Assembly: GCF_009900765.1 (NCBI RefSeq)
Contig: NZ_JAAABL010000029.1
Location: forward strand, 1-49,105
DNA length: 49,105 bases
From: Rhodovarius lipocyclicus
GTDB lineage: Bacteria; Pseudomonadota; Alphaproteobacteria; Acetobacterales; Acetobacteraceae
Direction: 5' to 3'
A program made the translations under genes and the position numbers. How positions within the stretch are numbered: position 1 is the first letter of the stretch; every line of letters starts with the position of its first letter. Below the pieces are notes generated by a model. That model did not search any database, was not told the DNA's origin, and worked only from the letters and a program-made list of their open reading frames with translations. Below are positions 7,578-15,717 of this stretch, in pieces.

Positions 7578-8699
7578 TCAGGCCGGGGGCTGCTCCAGAA
7601 GTTCCGCGATCTCCGTCGCGGTGAAACCGGATTCCTCCAGGATCGCCCGGCTGTCCTCGCCGCGCAGCCGGGCGGGCGCGCCCGGGGAGGAGGGGGTGGC
7701 CGAGAAGCGTGGCGCGGGCGCGGGCTGGGTGATGCCCTCGCGCTCGAAGAAGGTGCCGCGCGCCTGGTTGTGCGGGTGGGTGGGCGCTTCCTCCATCGTC
7801 AGCACCGGGGCCACGCAGGCGTCGCTGCCGTCGAAGATCGCGGCCCAGGCGTCGCGCGTGCGCGTCAGGAAGACGGCGGCGAAGCGGGCGTGCAGGGCGG
7901 GCCACAATTCGGGCTTCAGCCGGTCGGCGAACTCGCCCTCCGGCAGTTCCAGCCGGCGGAGGAATTCGGCGAAGAATTGCGGCTCCAGCGGGCCCACGGC
8001 CAGGAAGCCGCCGCAGCCGCAGCGATAGACGCCGTAATAGGGCGCCCCGCCATCCAGCATGTTACCCCCGCGCGGGGCGGACCAGCGGCCCGTGCCCTTC
8101 ATGCCATAGATCGGGGCCATCAGCTGGGCCGCGCCGTCGCTCATGGCGGCGTCGATCACCTGGCCCTGGCCGGTGCGCGCCGCGTGCAGCATGGCCGCCA
8201 TCAGCCCCATGGCCAGCAGCATGCCGCCGCCGCCGAAATCGCCCACCAGGTTCAGCGGCGGCACCGGCTGGTCCTTGGTGCCGATCGCGTCCAGCGCGCC
8301 GGTGATGGCGATGTAGTTGATGTCATGCCCCGCCAGCGGCGCCAGCGGGCCGGTCTGGCCCCAGCCGGTCATGCGGCCATAGGCCAGGCGCGGGTTGCGG
8401 GCCAGGCACACATCGGGGCCGAGGCCCAGGCGCTCCATCACCCCCGGCCGGAAACCCTCGATCAGCGCGTCCGCCCGTTCGACCAGGCGCAGCACGGCGC
8501 GGGTGGCGGCGGGGTGCTTCAGGTCCAGCGCGATGGAGCGGCGGCCGCGGCCCATCACATCGCGCCGTGAGCCGGGCGGGCCCTCGCGGCGTTCCACGCG
8601 CCACACCTCGGCCCCCATGTCCGCGAGCAGCATGGCGCAGAAGGGGCCGGGCCCGATGCCCGCCATTTCAATGACCCGCAGGCCCTGGAGTGGACCCAT
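7578..8699 (-). CDS. CaiB/BaiF CoA-transferase family protein, alpha-methylacyl-CoA racemase-like
   Basis: A 373-residue family III CoA-transferase fold protein. It has the N-terminal [34 protein letters not shown] block. It also carries the three residues used by alpha-methylacyl-CoA racemases: His125 in GHDINYIA, Asp154 in GDFGGGG and Glu239 in LEPQFF. It lacks the aspartate arrangement of formyl-CoA transferase, so racemase activity on 2-methylacyl-CoAs is the best guess. The downstream acyl-CoA dehydrogenase supports a role in branched-chain acyl-CoA breakdown. The start at 8699 has a GGGGGAAGC ribosome-binding region that also forms one arm of the hairpin at 8703-8732. Confidence 0.88.
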   Translation of the reverse strand: MGPLQGLRVIEMAGIGPGPFCAMLLADMGAEVWRVERREGPPGSRRDVMGRGRRSIALDLKHPAATRAVLRLVERADALIEGFRPGVMERLGLGPDVCLARNPRLAYGRMTGWGQTGPLAPLAGHDINYIAITGALDAIGTKDQPVPPLNLVGDFGGGGMLLAMGLMAAMLHAARTGQGQVIDAAMSDGAAQLMAPIYGMKGTGRWSAPRGGNMLDGGAPYYGVYRCGCGGFLAVGPLEPQFFAEFLRRLELPEGEFADRLKPELWPALHARFAAVFLTRTRDAWAAIFDGSDACVAPVLTMEEAPTHPHNQARGTFFEREGITQPAPAPRFSATPSSPGAPARLRGEDSRAILEESGFTATEIAELLEQPPA

Positions 8700-8702
8700 A
8701 CC

Positions 8703-8732
8703 GCTTCCCCCGCATGTTTCGTTGGGGGAAGC
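8703..8732. promoter_or_regulatory. Inverted repeat overlapping a ribosome-binding site
   Basis: GCTTCCCCC at 8703-8711 and GGGGGAAGC at 8724-8732 form a 9-bp stem with a 12-nt loop, filling the 33-bp gap between two minus-strand genes. On the minus transcript the GGGGGAAGC arm is nearest the CaiB/BaiF start codon and would serve as its ribosome-binding site, so folding could hide it. No T-run follows. Confidence 0.5.
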
Positions 8733-9539
8733 CTAACCCTGGGGGGCGGGTTCGTCCATGCGGAAAGCGGCTTTTGTTTCGACAGGCGAAACGTAGCGCC
8801 GGGCCGGGTCCCCCACGAAATCATGCGCGCCGACATGGGTCAGCCGCCCCGCGGTATCCAGCCACAGCTTGCCGCCGATCGCGCGCCAGCGCCGGCAGAA
8901 GGTGAAATCCTCGCTGAGATAGGTGCCGGTGGCGGGGTCGATCACGCAGTCGAACAGGGCATGGCAGGGGCTGCCATCGGGCATGGCCGGGGTGGCGGCG
9001 CCGATATGCTCGTAGCGGGTCTCGGGATAGGCCTGGATCATGCGCTCGACCATGTCCCGCCGGGCGAGCATGAAGCCGGTGCCGGCATAGGTGCCGGTGA
9101 CGAAATCGCCGCAGCGCTCGGCCTCCGCCCCCGTGCAGGCCTGGCCGACATAGAGCAGGGAGGCGCTGTCCGGTGCCTCGCCGAGGGCCATGCGGGCCTG
9201 GGTGGCGGCATCCCAGCTGCGGACCTTCAGCGGGTAGATGCCGGCCACCAGCTCCTTCCCGGCGGCCAGCATGCGGGCCAGCTGGTCGGGTTCGAACAGG
9301 ATGTCGGAATCGGCGAACAGGATGTGCGTGGCCCCCGGCGTGGCCAGGAAGCGCGCCAGCAGCGTGTTGCGGCTGCGGGTGATCAGGCTGTCATGGCCCA
9401 GCATTTCCAGCGTGAAGGTCACGGCCTGGCCCAGCGGGCTGCAGATCAGCTTCAGGATGGAGAGCATGTAGCCCTGGTGCACCATCGCCCCGAAACAGGG
9501 GGTGGCGATGACCACATAGGGTCGCGGTGGTTGCGTCAT
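8733..9539 (-). CDS. Putative GT-A type glycosyltransferase
   Basis: A 268-residue soluble protein. It starts MTQPPRPYVVIATPCFGAMVHQGY. FADSDILFEPDQLARML carries an acidic DSD motif (Asp77-Asp79) typical of nucleotide-sugar/metal binding in GT-A folds. AGTGFMLARRDMVERM and LSEDFTFCRRWRAIGGKLWLD follow, like acceptor-side motifs of family 2-type enzymes. There is no membrane segment. The donor and acceptor cannot be identified, and no polysaccharide genes are adjacent. It is the first gene of a possible three-gene minus-strand group. Confidence 0.7.
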   Translation of the reverse strand: MTQPPRPYVVIATPCFGAMVHQGYMLSILKLICSPLGQAVTFTLEMLGHDSLITRSRNTLLARFLATPGATHILFADSDILFEPDQLARMLAAGKELVAGIYPLKVRSWDAATQARMALGEAPDSASLLYVGQACTGAEAERCGDFVTGTYAGTGFMLARRDMVERMIQAYPETRYEHIGAATPAMPDGSPCHALFDCVIDPATGTYLSEDFTFCRRWRAIGGKLWLDTAGRLTHVGAHDFVGDPARRYVSPVETKAAFRMDEPAPQG

Positions 9540-9598
9540 TCTGACGCCCTTCTGCTGTGTCGGGCGGCAGTGATGGGGCGGGGGTGGTTAACCGGCCG

Positions 9599-10231
9599 CT
9601 AGCGGCCCAGCAGGATGCGCGCGCCGAGCCCCAGGAACAGCCCGCCCATGGCGCCCTCCAGCCAGCGCGCGGCCCGGCCCTGGCGCAGCCGGGCGGTCAG
9701 CCGCCCCGCCCCATGCAGCAGCAGCGCGAAGAAGGGCAGCGACATCAGCGGCAGCATCGGGCCCAGGATCAGCATCTGCACCCAGGCGGGCGCGCGGCCG
9801 GGGGCCACGAATTGCGGCAGGATGGCCAGGAAGAACAGTCCCACCTTGGGGTTGAGCAGGTTGGTCAGGAAGCCCTGCCGGAAGGCGCCGGCCATGCCGC
9901 CGGGCCCGGCCGGGCGCGGCGCGATGCCCTGCTGGCCGCGCCATGCCGCCCGCAGCGCCTGCGCGCCCAGCCAGAACAGGTACAGCGCGCCCGCCCAGCG
10001 CAGCGCCTGGAACAGCAGGGGATTGGCCGCCAGCAGCGCCGCCACGCCCAGCGCGGCCATGCCGACATGGCAGGTGGCCCCGGCCATGATGCCGGCGGTG
10101 GCGGCCCAGCCGCGCCGTGCCCCGCCCGCCATCGCCTGGCCCAGCGCGAAGGCCATGTCCGGCCCGGGGGTGACGATCAGCACCAGGCAGGCGGCCACCC
10201 AGGCCAGGAGGAGATGGGGATCGACGGGCAT
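9599..10231 (-). CDS. LysE/RhtB family amino-acid exporter
   Basis: A 210-residue inner-membrane protein with about six hydrophobic segments. LIVTPGPDMAFALGQAMAGGARRGWAATAG near the N-terminus and GFLTNLLNPKVGLFFLAILPQFV in the middle are hallmarks of the LysE/RhtB exporters of amino acids and derivatives. The ATG at 10231 (MPVDPHLLL) is preferred to the TTG three codons upstream. No strong ribosome-binding site is visible. There is no divergent regulator; the next gene on the other strand is a chemoreceptor. The substrate is unknown. Confidence 0.9.
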   Translation of the reverse strand: MPVDPHLLLAWVAACLVLIVTPGPDMAFALGQAMAGGARRGWAATAGIMAGATCHVGMAALGVAALLAANPLLFQALRWAGALYLFWLGAQALRAAWRGQQGIAPRPAGPGGMAGAFRQGFLTNLLNPKVGLFFLAILPQFVAPGRAPAWVQMLILGPMLPLMSLPFFALLLHGAGRLTARLRQGRAARWLEGAMGGLFLGLGARILLGR

Positions 10232-10414
10232 GGCCCGCAAAGTGCCAGCCCGTGCCCGTGGCGGGCCAATGCGAAAATCTGCGGTGCCGCATCAATGCCG
10301 CTGATGCCAGGCCGGAGTGTATTTACCTGATGTTTGATGTTTGCCCCGAATGTGCCCGCATATGTGCCTGCGCATGGGGCGCGCACATCCGAGGCAACCA
10401 GGACTTTCCGCAGC

Positions 10415-12061
10415 ATGAGCAGCGACACCGAGCAGGACAAGCGCCTCGCGGCATTCCGGATCACGGCGGAGGATCTGCGCCTGCTGCGCGGCCTGGCCCC
10501 CTTCGCGCGGGACCGCCTGCCGGCGCTGCTGGTGGAACTGCACCGCGAATTCGCCCATTGGCCCGAAATCCAGAACGCGCTGGCCCGGCCCGAAGTGCAC
10601 CGGGCCCGGGTGTCCCACTGGTGCCGGGTGGTCTCGGGCGATGTCGGGCCGGGCTTTCTCGAATCGGCCGATACCCTGGCCTCGCTGTTCTATGCCCATG
10701 GGGTGCCGGGCTATGCGGTGGCGATCTGCCACGCCAGCGTGATGCACGGCATCCTGGCCGATCTGGGGCTGGAGGATGCCGGCGCGGGCCGCGGCTGGCT
10801 GGGCGGCGCGCGCCGGCGCCAGGATGCGGCCATCCGCGCCGCCCTGAACAAGGGCGCCTGGTTCGACCTGGAACTGCTGCTGGAAACCTATGCCGCCGCC
10901 GAGCGGGCCAGCCGCGCCAGCGCCCTGACCGGCATGGCCGAGGCCATCGAGCGCGAGGCGGGCGACGCGATGGAGCAGGTGAGCACCCTGACCAGCGGGA
11001 TGTCCGGCACGGCGCAGGCCATGTCCGCCACCGCCGCCCGCACCGGCCATGACGCCGACCAGGCCGCCGCCGCCGCCCTCCAGACCCGCGAGACGGCCGA
11101 GAGCATGGCCCGCGCCGCCGAGGCACTGACCCTGTCCATCAACGGCATCGTGCGGCAGGTGGGCGATTCCTCGGCCTGCGCCCAAAGGGCGGTGGTGGCC
11201 GGGCAGGGCGCGCGCGGCAGCATCGAGGCGATGTCCCGCCAGGCGGAGGAGATCGGCAAGGTGGCCGACCTGATCGCCGACATCGCGGCGCGGACCAACC
11301 TGCTGGCCCTGAACGCCACCATCGAGGCCGCCCGCGCGGGCGAGGCCGGCAAGGGCTTCGCCGTCGTCGCCAGCGAGGTGAAGCAGCTGGCCACCCAGAC
11401 CGCGCATTCCACCGCCGCCATCGCCCGCCAGATCGCCGCCGTGCGCCAGGCCACCGCCAATGCCGCCGAGGAGGTGGGCCAGATGGTCGGCCTGATCGGG
11501 GAGATCGACGCCACGATCGCCGCCGTGGCCGGCGCGGTGCAGGAGCAGGGCCACGCCACCGCCGCCATCGGCCGCAGCGTGCTGGACACCGCCGGCGCCG
11601 CCACCCGCATGACCGCGCTGACCGAGGATGTACGCGCCGCCGCCGGTGAGGCCGACGCGCAATCGGGCGAGGTGCACCGCACGGCGGGCGTGCTGGAAGG
11701 GGCGGTGCGGAAGCTGCGCCAGACCGTGATCCGGGTGGTGCGGACCTCCACCCAGGAGGTGGACCGGCGCCGGGACGAACGGGTGGATTGCGACCTGCCG
11801 GCGGAACTCGACATGGGCCGGGGGATGCGCGGGGTGCGGGTGCTGAACCTGTCGGTCAGCGGGGCGCTGGTGGCGGGGGTGGAATCCGTCGCGCGGGATC
11901 AGGCGGGGCAGCTGCTGCTGGCGGGCATGCGCATCCCCGTGGCCGGCGTGACGATGCGCGATGGCCATGCCGTGCTGCGGCTGATGCTGGAGGATGGGCA
12001 GGTGCAGCAGGTGCTGGGCCTGATGCGGCAGGCGAAGGCGCGTGCCCGCAAGGCCGCGTAG
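10415..12061 (+). CDS. Globin-coupled methyl-accepting chemotaxis protein with C-terminal PilZ domain
   Basis: A 548-residue protein with no membrane segment, so a cytoplasmic receptor. Residues about 10-165 look like a protoglobin sensor, with His106 in [14 protein letters not shown] as the likely proximal haem ligand. Residues about 195-440 form the signalling coiled coil, with the conserved tip [28 protein letters not shown] that contacts CheA/CheW. The C-terminus has a PilZ domain: RRRDER followed by NLSVSG, the c-di-GMP-binding RxxxR and (D/N)xSxxG motifs. The start is the ATG at 10415, with AGGA upstream. The frame is open for 27 more codons. It probably links oxygen or gas sensing to c-di-GMP level and motility. 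No che genes are adjacent. Confidence 0.87.
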   Translation: MSSDTEQDKRLAAFRITAEDLRLLRGLAPFARDRLPALLVELHREFAHWPEIQNALARPEVHRARVSHWCRVVSGDVGPGFLESADTLASLFYAHGVPGYAVAICHASVMHGILADLGLEDAGAGRGWLGGARRRQDAAIRAALNKGAWFDLELLLETYAAAERASRASALTGMAEAIEREAGDAMEQVSTLTSGMSGTAQAMSATAARTGHDADQAAAAALQTRETAESMARAAEALTLSINGIVRQVGDSSACAQRAVVAGQGARGSIEAMSRQAEEIGKVADLIADIAARTNLLALNATIEAARAGEAGKGFAVVASEVKQLATQTAHSTAAIARQIAAVRQATANAAEEVGQMVGLIGEIDATIAAVAGAVQEQGHATAAIGRSVLDTAGAATRMTALTEDVRAAAGEADAQSGEVHRTAGVLEGAVRKLRQTVIRVVRTSTQEVDRRRDERVDCDLPAELDMGRGMRGVRVLNLSVSGALVAGVESVARDQAGQLLLAGMRIPVAGVTMRDGHAVLRLMLEDGQVQQVLGLMRQAKARARKAA

Positions 12062-12092
12062 CAGCCCTGAACACCAGGAGAAGAAGAAAGGA

Positions 12093-12168
12093 TGGTGACC
12101 CCTACGGGACTCGAACCCGTGTTTGAGCCGTGAGAGGGCTCCGTCCTAGACCGCTAGACGAAGGGGCC
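12093..12168 (-). tRNA. tRNA-Glu (anticodon CUC), CCA encoded
   Basis: Read on the minus strand, the gene starts GGCCCCT at 12168. It has the D-arm CGTCTAGCGG, anticodon stem GAGCC/GGCTC around loop CTCTCAC (anticodon CTC), the T-arm ACGGGTTCGAGTCCCGT, and an acceptor 3' strand AGGGGTC, followed by discriminator A (12096) and a genomically encoded CCA (12095-12093). Confidence 0.95.
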
Positions 12169-12183
12169 AGCGCGAGCGGGGTA

Positions 12184-12375
12184 TTATGATGCCCGCGCCG
12201 GATGCGCAAGCGGGGGGTGCGCATCTTCTTTGTGGGCAAGCCGCTTTCCCCGCCGGCAGGCCTCGGAACAGTAGCGCACCGCCTCCCAGTCCCGCGCCCA
12301 CTTCCGGCGCCAGGCGAAGGGCCGGGCGCAGGCGGCGCAGATCTTCTCCGGCAGGTTCGGCTTGCGGTGCGCCAT
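12184..12375 (-). CDS. DUF2256 domain-containing small protein
   Basis: A 63-residue protein. [37 protein letters not shown] is the DUF2256 pattern, with four cysteines (CxxC and a later CxxxC) that probably bind zinc. Its ATG overlaps the stop of the upstream DUF6476-like gene by one base (TGATG), so the two are co-translated. The function is unknown; the family is widespread in proteobacteria and cyanobacteria. The gene ends 16 bp before the tRNA-Glu gene on the same strand. Confidence 0.85.
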   Translation of the reverse strand: MAHRKPNLPEKICAACARPFAWRRKWARDWEAVRYCSEACRRGKRLAHKEDAHPPLAHPARAS

Positions 12376-12656
12376 CAGCGCGTGGGCACCGCGCCCGACC
12401 GGACCTCACCCACCCGCCGGCCGGTCGCGGGGTCCAGCAGCCACACGCGGCTGCCCTCGGGGCCTTCCAGCCACAGGGCCAGCCGCCCTTCCACCCCAGC
12501 CATGCCCATGATGCGGTTGCCCGCGGGGATTTCCGCTGTCACATCAGCGGTGGCGGTGGCCCCGCCCATCCGCTTCGCCAGCAGCACCACCAGCGTCACG
12601 GTGCCGCCCACCAGCAGCACGCCCATCACCACCACCAGAGCATAGAGCGCCCGCAT
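12375..12656 (-). CDS. DUF6476-like single-pass membrane protein
   Basis: A 93-residue protein with one N-terminal transmembrane helix ([32 protein letters not shown], described here in two parts: residues 1-20 and 21-32) and a short periplasmic tail with [10 protein letters not shown] and [13 protein letters not shown]. This matches small DUF6476-type proteins that I recall lying beside rluA-family and rpoH genes in other Alphaproteobacteria. The function is unknown. Its start codon lies head-to-head with the rluD start and shares base 12656. Its stop overlaps the DUF2256 start. Confidence 0.7.
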   Translation of the reverse strand: MRALYALVVVMGVLLVGGTVTLVVLLAKRMGGATATADVTAEIPAGNRIMGMAGVEGRLALWLEGPEGSRVWLLDPATGRRVGEVRSGAVPTR

Positions 12657-13627
12657 TGGCCGAAACCCCCACCATCCATGATATCGAGGCCCGGCCGGAA
12701 CATGCCGGGCAGCGCGTGGACCGTTTCCTCGCGGACGCCATAGGTTCTCTGTCGCGCTCCCGCGTCAAGTCGCTGATGGAAACCGGCTGGGCCAGCCGGG
12801 ACGGCCTGCCCCTGACGGAGCCCGCGGAGGCCGTGCGCCCCGGCAGCCGCTACCAGCTGAAGGTGCCGCCGCCGATTCCCGCCCGGCCCGAGGCCCAGGA
12901 GATCCCGCTGGAAATCCTGTTCGAGGATCGCCATCTGATTGTGGTGAACAAACCCGCCGGGCTGGTGGTGCATCCCGCCCCGGGCAACGCGGACGGCACG
13001 CTGGTGAACGCGCTTCTTGCCCATGCCGGGGAGGAGCTGTCGGGAATCGGCGGCGAGGCGCGCCCGGGCATCGTGCACCGGCTGGACAAGGACACCTCCG
13101 GCGTCATGGTCGTGGCCAAGACGGAGCGCGCGCACCATGTGCTGTCCGAGGCCTTCGCCACCCGCGACCTGTCGCGGGAATACCTGGCGCTGTGCTGGGG
13201 CCTGCCGGCGCCGGCCGAGGGCGATATCGAGGGCGCGATCGGCCGCCACCCGACCGACCGCAAGCGCATGGCCGTGGTCACCAAGGGCGGCAAGCACGCG
13301 CTGACGCATTACCGCACCGAGCGCGCCTTCGGCACCGGGGCCGCGCTGCTGCGCCTCAAGCTGGCCACCGGGCGCACGCACCAGATTCGCGTGCACCTGG
13401 CGCACATCAACCACCCGGTGGTGGGGGACCCTGTCTATCTGCGGCGCATCCCCGCCGCGGCCTCCAGCCTGCCCAAGGCCACGCGCGATGCGCTGCTGGC
13501 CTTTCCCCGCCAGGCGCTACACGCGGCCACGCTGGGATTCCGCCATCCGGTGACCGGAGAGGCGCTGGCCTTCAGCGCGAAACTCCCGGAAGACATGCAA
13601 ATGTTACTGGACGGTATCGTAGTGTAA
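12656..13627 (+). CDS. rluD: RluA/RluD family 23S rRNA pseudouridine synthase
   Basis: A 323-residue enzyme that isomerises uridine to pseudouridine in large-subunit rRNA. An S4-like RNA-binding domain covers about residues 15-75 (AGQRVDRFLADAIGSLSRSRVK). The catalytic motif is HRLDKDTSG with Asp144. RTHQIRVHLAHINHPVVGDPVY closes the active site. Length and the S4 domain favour RluD rather than RluA. The start is a TTG at 12656; no in-frame ATG lies upstream, and the next ATG (residue 41) would cut the S4 domain. Its promoter must lie inside the opposite-strand DUF6476 gene. A terminator follows. Confidence 0.88.
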   Translation: MAETPTIHDIEARPEHAGQRVDRFLADAIGSLSRSRVKSLMETGWASRDGLPLTEPAEAVRPGSRYQLKVPPPIPARPEAQEIPLEILFEDRHLIVVNKPAGLVVHPAPGNADGTLVNALLAHAGEELSGIGGEARPGIVHRLDKDTSGVMVVAKTERAHHVLSEAFATRDLSREYLALCWGLPAPAEGDIEGAIGRHPTDRKRMAVVTKGGKHALTHYRTERAFGTGAALLRLKLATGRTHQIRVHLAHINHPVVGDPVYLRRIPAAASSLPKATRDALLAFPRQALHAATLGFRHPVTGEALAFSAKLPEDMQMLLDGIVV

Positions 13628-13629
13628 TA

Positions 13630-13649
13630 CGACCTTTCCGGTCGGTTTT
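13630..13649 (+). terminator. Rho-independent terminator after rluD
   Basis: CGACC (13630-13634), loop TTTCC, GGTCG (13640-13644), then GTTTT. It starts three bases after the rluD stop and separates rluD from rpoH. Confidence 0.6.
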
Positions 13650-13651
13650 CC

Positions 13652-13680
13652 TTGCAACCCGGAGGCGGTTCGGGTATTGG
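13652..13680 (+). promoter_or_regulatory. Possible promoter of rpoH
   Basis: TTGCAA (13652-13657), a 17-bp spacer and TATTGG (13675-13680). It is preceded by C, giving CTTG as in heat-shock sigma promoters. It sits directly after the rluD terminator and would give a leader of roughly 160 nt for rpoH. The matches to either consensus are modest. Confidence 0.25.
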
Positions 13681-13834
13681 AACATCACGGCAACCAGCCC
13701 GGGTGCCGCATGGAACCCAAGGTCAGTACCTCGCCACTCCGTGACAGTGGCAGGCGACCGGGTGGGCCCGGGAAGGAAGTGCTGAGACCGCCGGAACACC
13801 CTCCGCCGTCACGGGGAGGATGCCCGGCAAACAG

Positions 13835-13860
13835 AAGGAAGGTCGACTATGGCTTCCCTT
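13835..13860 (+). promoter_or_regulatory. Hairpin sequestering the rpoH ribosome-binding site (possible RNA thermometer)
   Basis: GGAAG of the ribosome-binding site (13837-13841) can pair with CTTCC in codons 2-3 (13853-13857). AA at 13835-13836 can pair with TT at 13859-13860 across a bulged C. The loop of 11 nt contains the AUG. Pairing is weak enough to melt with moderate heating, which would suit a heat-shock sigma factor. Another hairpin in the leader is GCCACT/AGTGGC near 13733-13751. Confidence 0.4.
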
Positions 13861-14730
13861 GCTATTCCGATGGCCCCTGAGGGCAACCTGTCGCGCTACC
13901 TTCAGGAGATCCGCAAGTTCCCGATGCTTCAGCCGGAGGAAGAATTCCGGCTGGCCAAGAACTGGCGCGAAGGTGGCGACGAACAGGCCGCCCATCGCCT
14001 CGTGACCTCACACCTGCGCCTCGTGGCCAAGATCGCCATGGGCTACCGGGGCTATGGCCTGCCGGTGGGTGAGCTGATCAGCGAAGGCAACGTCGGCATG
14101 ATGCAGGCGGTGAAGCGGTTCGATCCGGACCGTGGCTTCCGCCTAGCCACATACGCCATGTGGTGGATCCGCGCGGCCATTCAAGAATACATCCTGCACA
14201 GCTGGTCGCTGGTGAAGATGGGCACGACCGCCGCGCAGAAGAAGCTGTTCTTCAATCTGCGCCGGCTGAAGGGCCAGATGGCCGCGCTGGAGGAAGGCGA
14301 TCTGCAGCCGGAGGTGGTCGAGAAGATCGCCACCACCCTGCAGGTGCCCGAGGCCGACGTGATCAGCATGAACCGCCGCCTCTCGGCGCCGGACAACAGC
14401 CTGAACGCCCCCGTCCGCGCCGATAGCGAGGGCGAGTGGCAGGACTGGCTGGTGGACGACAGCGAGAGCCAGGAGGAGGAGCTGGCCGAGCGGGAGGACA
14501 TGTCCAACCGCAAGCAGCTGCTGGCCACCGCGCTGAAGACCCTGAACGAGCGCGAGCGCCACATCCTGATCGAACGCCGCCTGAAGGATGAGCCGACGAC
14601 GCTGGAAGACCTCTCGCAGCAGTACAACATCAGCCGCGAGCGGGTGCGCCAGATCGAGGTCCGTGCCTTCGAGAAGCTGCAGAAGAGCATGAAGCAGGAA
14701 GTGGACGAGCAGCGCCTGGCGCTCGCCTGA
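13849..14730 (+). CDS. rpoH: RNA polymerase sigma-32 (heat-shock) factor
   Basis: A 293-residue sigma-70 family factor. Region 2 contains HLRLVAKIAMGYRGYGLPVGELISEGNVGMMQAV and FATYAMWWIRAAIQEYIL-type helices (here RLATYAMWWIRAAI). The RpoH box QKKLFFNLR follows. Region 4 ends with YNISRERVRQIEVRAFEKL, the -35-binding helix-turn-helix. The RpoH box separates it from RpoD and stationary-phase sigmas. The start is the ATG at 13849, with AAGGAAGG upstream. It has its own 221-bp leader after the rluD terminator. It directs transcription of chaperone and protease genes under heat stress. Confidence 0.97.
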   Translation: MASLAIPMAPEGNLSRYLQEIRKFPMLQPEEEFRLAKNWREGGDEQAAHRLVTSHLRLVAKIAMGYRGYGLPVGELISEGNVGMMQAVKRFDPDRGFRLATYAMWWIRAAIQEYILHSWSLVKMGTTAAQKKLFFNLRRLKGQMAALEEGDLQPEVVEKIATTLQVPEADVISMNRRLSAPDNSLNAPVRADSEGEWQDWLVDDSESQEEELAEREDMSNRKQLLATALKTLNERERHILIERRLKDEPTTLEDLSQQYNISRERVRQIEVRAFEKLQKSMKQEVDEQRLALA

Positions 14731-14736
14731 GGACCG

Positions 14737-14762
14737 GAGGCGGGGGGGAGACCCCTCGCCTC
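14737..14762. terminator. Hairpin between convergent rpoH and hpnL
   Basis: GAGGCG (14737-14742) pairs with CGCCTC (14757-14762), and inner G- and C-runs can extend the stem. It fills the 36-bp gap between the stops of rpoH and hpnL and could end transcripts from both sides, although there is no clear T-run. Confidence 0.4.
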
Positions 14763-14766
14763 GATG

Positions 14767-15717
14767 CTATTGGCGCCGTTCCATCCAGGCCCAGGCCGCG
14801 AGGCCGGGCAGGAACAGCACCACATCCCGGAACCGCCGCGCCAGGCCCAGCGCGGCGCCGGCTGCGGGCGGCAGGCCCGCCAGCATGGCCAGCCCTACGA
14901 ATCCGGCCTCCTGAATCCCCAGCGCCCCGGGCACCAGGAAGGCGGCCGAGGACAGCGCCTGGATCAGCGCCTCGATCATCACCGCGTCCGACCAGGAGAT
15001 GGGGGTGCCGAGCGCCCAGCCGGCCACCCAGATCTCCAGCGCGCCGGCCAGCCAGGCCATGAACTGCCAGGCCGTGCACAGTACCGCCGCACGCGGGCGG
15101 CGCCACAGCCGGCGCATGTAGGTGTCCAGCCGCCGGGTGCTCTCGGCCAGCCCCGCCAGCCGGTCCTTGGCCATGTTGTTCAGCACGGCGATGGCGCGGC
15201 TGAGCCAGTTGGCGCGCATCACCATGATGGTGCTGGCGGCCAGCACCACCCCCACCACCACGCCCAGCGCGATGGCGGGCCAGCCCAGCACCGCCCCGCC
15301 CGCCGAGAGCAGCCCGATGCCCAGCAGCGAGAACAGCAGCTGCGAAATCAGCGACAGCGCCAGATCGGCCATCATGCCGCCGGCGGCCGCCGGGGCCTTC
15401 ACGCCCCAGCGCCGCAGCAGGCGGAAACACACGATCTCACCGCCCACCCGGCCCACGGGCAGCAGGTTGTTCACGCTCTCACGGATCCAGACCTGCAGCG
15501 TCATGGCGGGCAGGGAGGGGCGGCTGTTGCCGGGCATCAGCATGGCCCAGGCCTGGGCATTCACCACCATAGCTGGGATATGCGCCAGCGCCACCAGGAA
15601 CAGCGACGCCCCGGCGCCGAGCAACAGGGTGGAGACCTCAGCCAGATCCTGTTGCCACACCACCCAGACGGCGAAGCCGAGCCCCGCCACCGCCGCCAGC
15701 AAGCCGATGCGGTTCAT
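14767..15717 (-). CDS. hpnL: Hopanoid-associated membrane protein HpnL (LPG synthase/flippase-like)
   Basis: A 316-residue polytopic inner-membrane protein with about eight hydrophobic segments, of the lysylphosphatidylglycerol synthase-type membrane family. Conserved parts are ESVNNLLPVGRVGGEIVCFRLL and FLVPGALGIQEAGFVGLAML. Its place directly after hpnK, with a 4-bp ATGA overlap, identifies it as HpnL. The role is unproven; a flippase or transport function for modified hopanoids is often suggested. Upstream in-frame codons belong to hpnK's other frame and were excluded. It is the last gene of the cluster and is convergent with rpoH. Confidence 0.88.
   Translation of the reverse strand: MNRIGLLAAVAGLGFAVWVVWQQDLAEVSTLLLGAGASLFLVALAHIPAMVVNAQAWAMLMPGNSRPSLPAMTLQVWIRESVNNLLPVGRVGGEIVCFRLLRRWGVKAPAAAGGMMADLALSLISQLLFSLLGIGLLSAGGAVLGWPAIALGVVVGVVLAASTIMVMRANWLSRAIAVLNNMAKDRLAGLAESTRRLDTYMRRLWRRPRAAVLCTAWQFMAWLAGALEIWVAGWALGTPISWSDAVMIEALIQALSSAAFLVPGALGIQEAGFVGLAMLAGLPPAAGAALGLARRFRDVVLFLPGLAAWAWMERRQ

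Noticed and set aside
13690-13800. Cobalamin riboswitch or 4.5S (SRP) RNA upstream of rpoH
   Set aside because: GGGAAGG and a nearby hairpin are suggestive, but the cobalamin core (GCCCCCGCAACTGTAA-like) and the SRP tip (GTCAGG...GGAAGG...AGCAG) are both missing.
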